Assembly (NCBI GenBank): GCA_041497995.1
Contig: JBGQHM010000420.1
Coordinates: 1-5,808, forward strand
DNA length: 5,808 nucleotides
From: DATKMS01 sp041497995
GTDB lineage: Bacteria > Desulfobacterota > Binatia > HRBIN30
Direction of reading: 5' to 3'
Of this stretch, positions 4,969 to 5,808 are shown piece by piece. Made by a program: the position numbers and the translations under genes. The notes beneath the pieces are model-generated. The model saw only the letters and a list, made by a program, of their open reading frames with translations. It did no database searches and had not been told where the DNA came from. How positions within the stretch are numbered: the stretch's first letter is position 1; the number at the start of each line of letters is the position of its first letter.

Positions 4969-5808
4969 TCAACGGTTCAGAAACACCGGGCAGGCACTAT
5001 TGCGCAGCACGTACTCGGTGGTGCTGCCGAGCACCATTTCGAGGATGCGGCTGTGGCCGTAGGCGCCGATGAAAAGCAGATCGTGGCCCCGCTCTTTGAT
5101 GAAATTGGCGATGCGCTCGGGGGCGTTGCCGGTCTGCTGCAGCTCAAAGGTGGTGCGCAGCTGGTAGGGTCGCAGGTAGGCTTCGGCTTCGTCGAGCACG
5201 CGCCGTCCCGCCGCCTCATCCTTATTCACCGTGAGCACAGCCAGCGGCAGCGACAGCGTCGCACAGAACTCGGCGCCTGACTGCATCGCCGCGGCGGCGC
5301 GTGGGCTCCCGTCGTACGCCAGCAGCGGCTTGCCGATGTCCCGAAATTCCATGGTGCAGATGAACACCGGCTTGGGCGACTTGCGCGTGATGCTCTCGGC
5401 CGTGCTGCCGAGCAGGCCGGTGGAAAACTTCTCGTTCACGCCGCGGTGCCCAATGACGACCAAGTCGGCCGTCTTGGCGTGCTCGGCGATTTCGTTGGCG
5501 ATCACGCCCATTCCCAAGACCGTGTCGAAGCGGACGCTGCTTTCCTGGGCCTTGTCGGCGAATTCCTGCAGTAGGGATTTGCCGCGTTCGTGCAGCACGT
5601 CGCGCATCTTCGACGAGAAGTCGAGATACGGCTCGAATCCGAGCGAGCCGGAGATGTCGTGGAAGAAGGACCCTTCGATCGAGACAATGTCGACGACGTG
5701 CAGCCCAACCACCGTTGCGCCGAGCCGCTGACCGAGCCACAGCGCGTAGCGGGCAGCGGTGCGCGCATGCTCGGAGCCATCGAGGCCCACCAGAATCGTC
5801 TTGATCAT
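4969..5808 (-). CDS. Tandem-domain universal stress protein (UspA family)
   Basis: A 279-residue cytoplasmic protein with two Usp domains. Domain 1 (about 1-152) starts MIKTILVGLDGSEHA, with Asp10 as the likely adenine-contacting acid, and has the nucleotide loop GHRGVNEKFSTGLLGS (120-135), with ten residues between the second and third Gly instead of the usual nine. Domain 2 (about 158-279) starts PLLAYDGS (Asp166) and has GAYGHSRILEMVLGS (248-262), the exact G-2x-G-9x-G-S ATP-binding spacing, ending CPVFLNR. Family members bind ATP and act in stress survival; the specific trigger is unknown. The ATG at the very edge of the window gives the standard N-terminus, so the gene is probably complete, but its ribosome site and promoter are outside. 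It is upstream of the cyclase gene on the same strand, with 75 GC-rich bases between and no clear terminator there, so co-transcription is plausible. Confidence 0.92.
   Translation of the reverse strand: MIKTILVGLDGSEHARTAARYALWLGQRLGATVVGLHVVDIVSIEGSFFHDISGSLGFEPYLDFSSKMRDVLHERGKSLLQEFADKAQESSVRFDTVLGMGVIANEIAEHAKTADLVVIGHRGVNEKFSTGLLGSTAESITRKSPKPVFICTMEFRDIGKPLLAYDGSPRAAAAMQSGAEFCATLSLPLAVLTVNKDEAAGRRVLDEAEAYLRPYQLRTTFELQQTGNAPERIANFIKERGHDLLFIGAYGHSRILEMVLGSTTEYVLRNSACPVFLNR

Overview
The window is a GC-rich bacterial chromosomal segment. It is densely coded, with seven protein genes of mixed orientation, and no RNA gene, CRISPR array, transposase or phage gene was seen. The gene content suggests a soil or sediment lineage of the former Deltaproteobacteria or Candidatus Binatota type: a DUF3187 outer-membrane-like protein, an F420-type luciferase-like oxidoreductase, a cyclase/amidohydrolase and a tandem UspA protein, plus a GGGGACAGTCCCC-type repeat. 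That placement is inference from gene content and base composition only.

Layout. Positions 6-116 hold a pair of inverted REP-like palindromes around a third small hairpin. Directly after it on the minus strand is a YciI-like gene (130-420), whose best start, behind a perfect AGGAGG, is ACG rather than ATG. Divergent from it on the plus strand are a small helical protein of unknown function (472-837) and an exported DUF3187 protein (882-1877). A strong hairpin (1883-1927) separates the latter from a convergent SAM-dependent methyltransferase on the minus strand (1939-2721). A 186-base spacer (2722-2907) with a promoter candidate and an inverted repeat leads to a luciferase-like F420-dependent oxidoreductase on the plus strand (2908-3849). 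The 90 bases between its stop and the stop of the convergent cyclase gene are entirely a palindromic repeat built from degenerate heptamers. The last two genes, a cyclase-family hydrolase (3940-4893) and a tandem-domain universal stress protein (4969-5808), lie on the minus strand 75 bases apart and may be co-transcribed, stress protein first.

The genes do not form one obvious pathway. The oxidoreductase and the cyclase-family hydrolase are both of kinds common in catabolic gene sets, but they are convergent and separated by the repeat, so a shared role is only possible. I see no convincing new multi-gene system. The points most worth a second look are the missing start codon of the YciI gene, the two intergenic repeat structures, and the substituted metal-site histidines in the cyclase.
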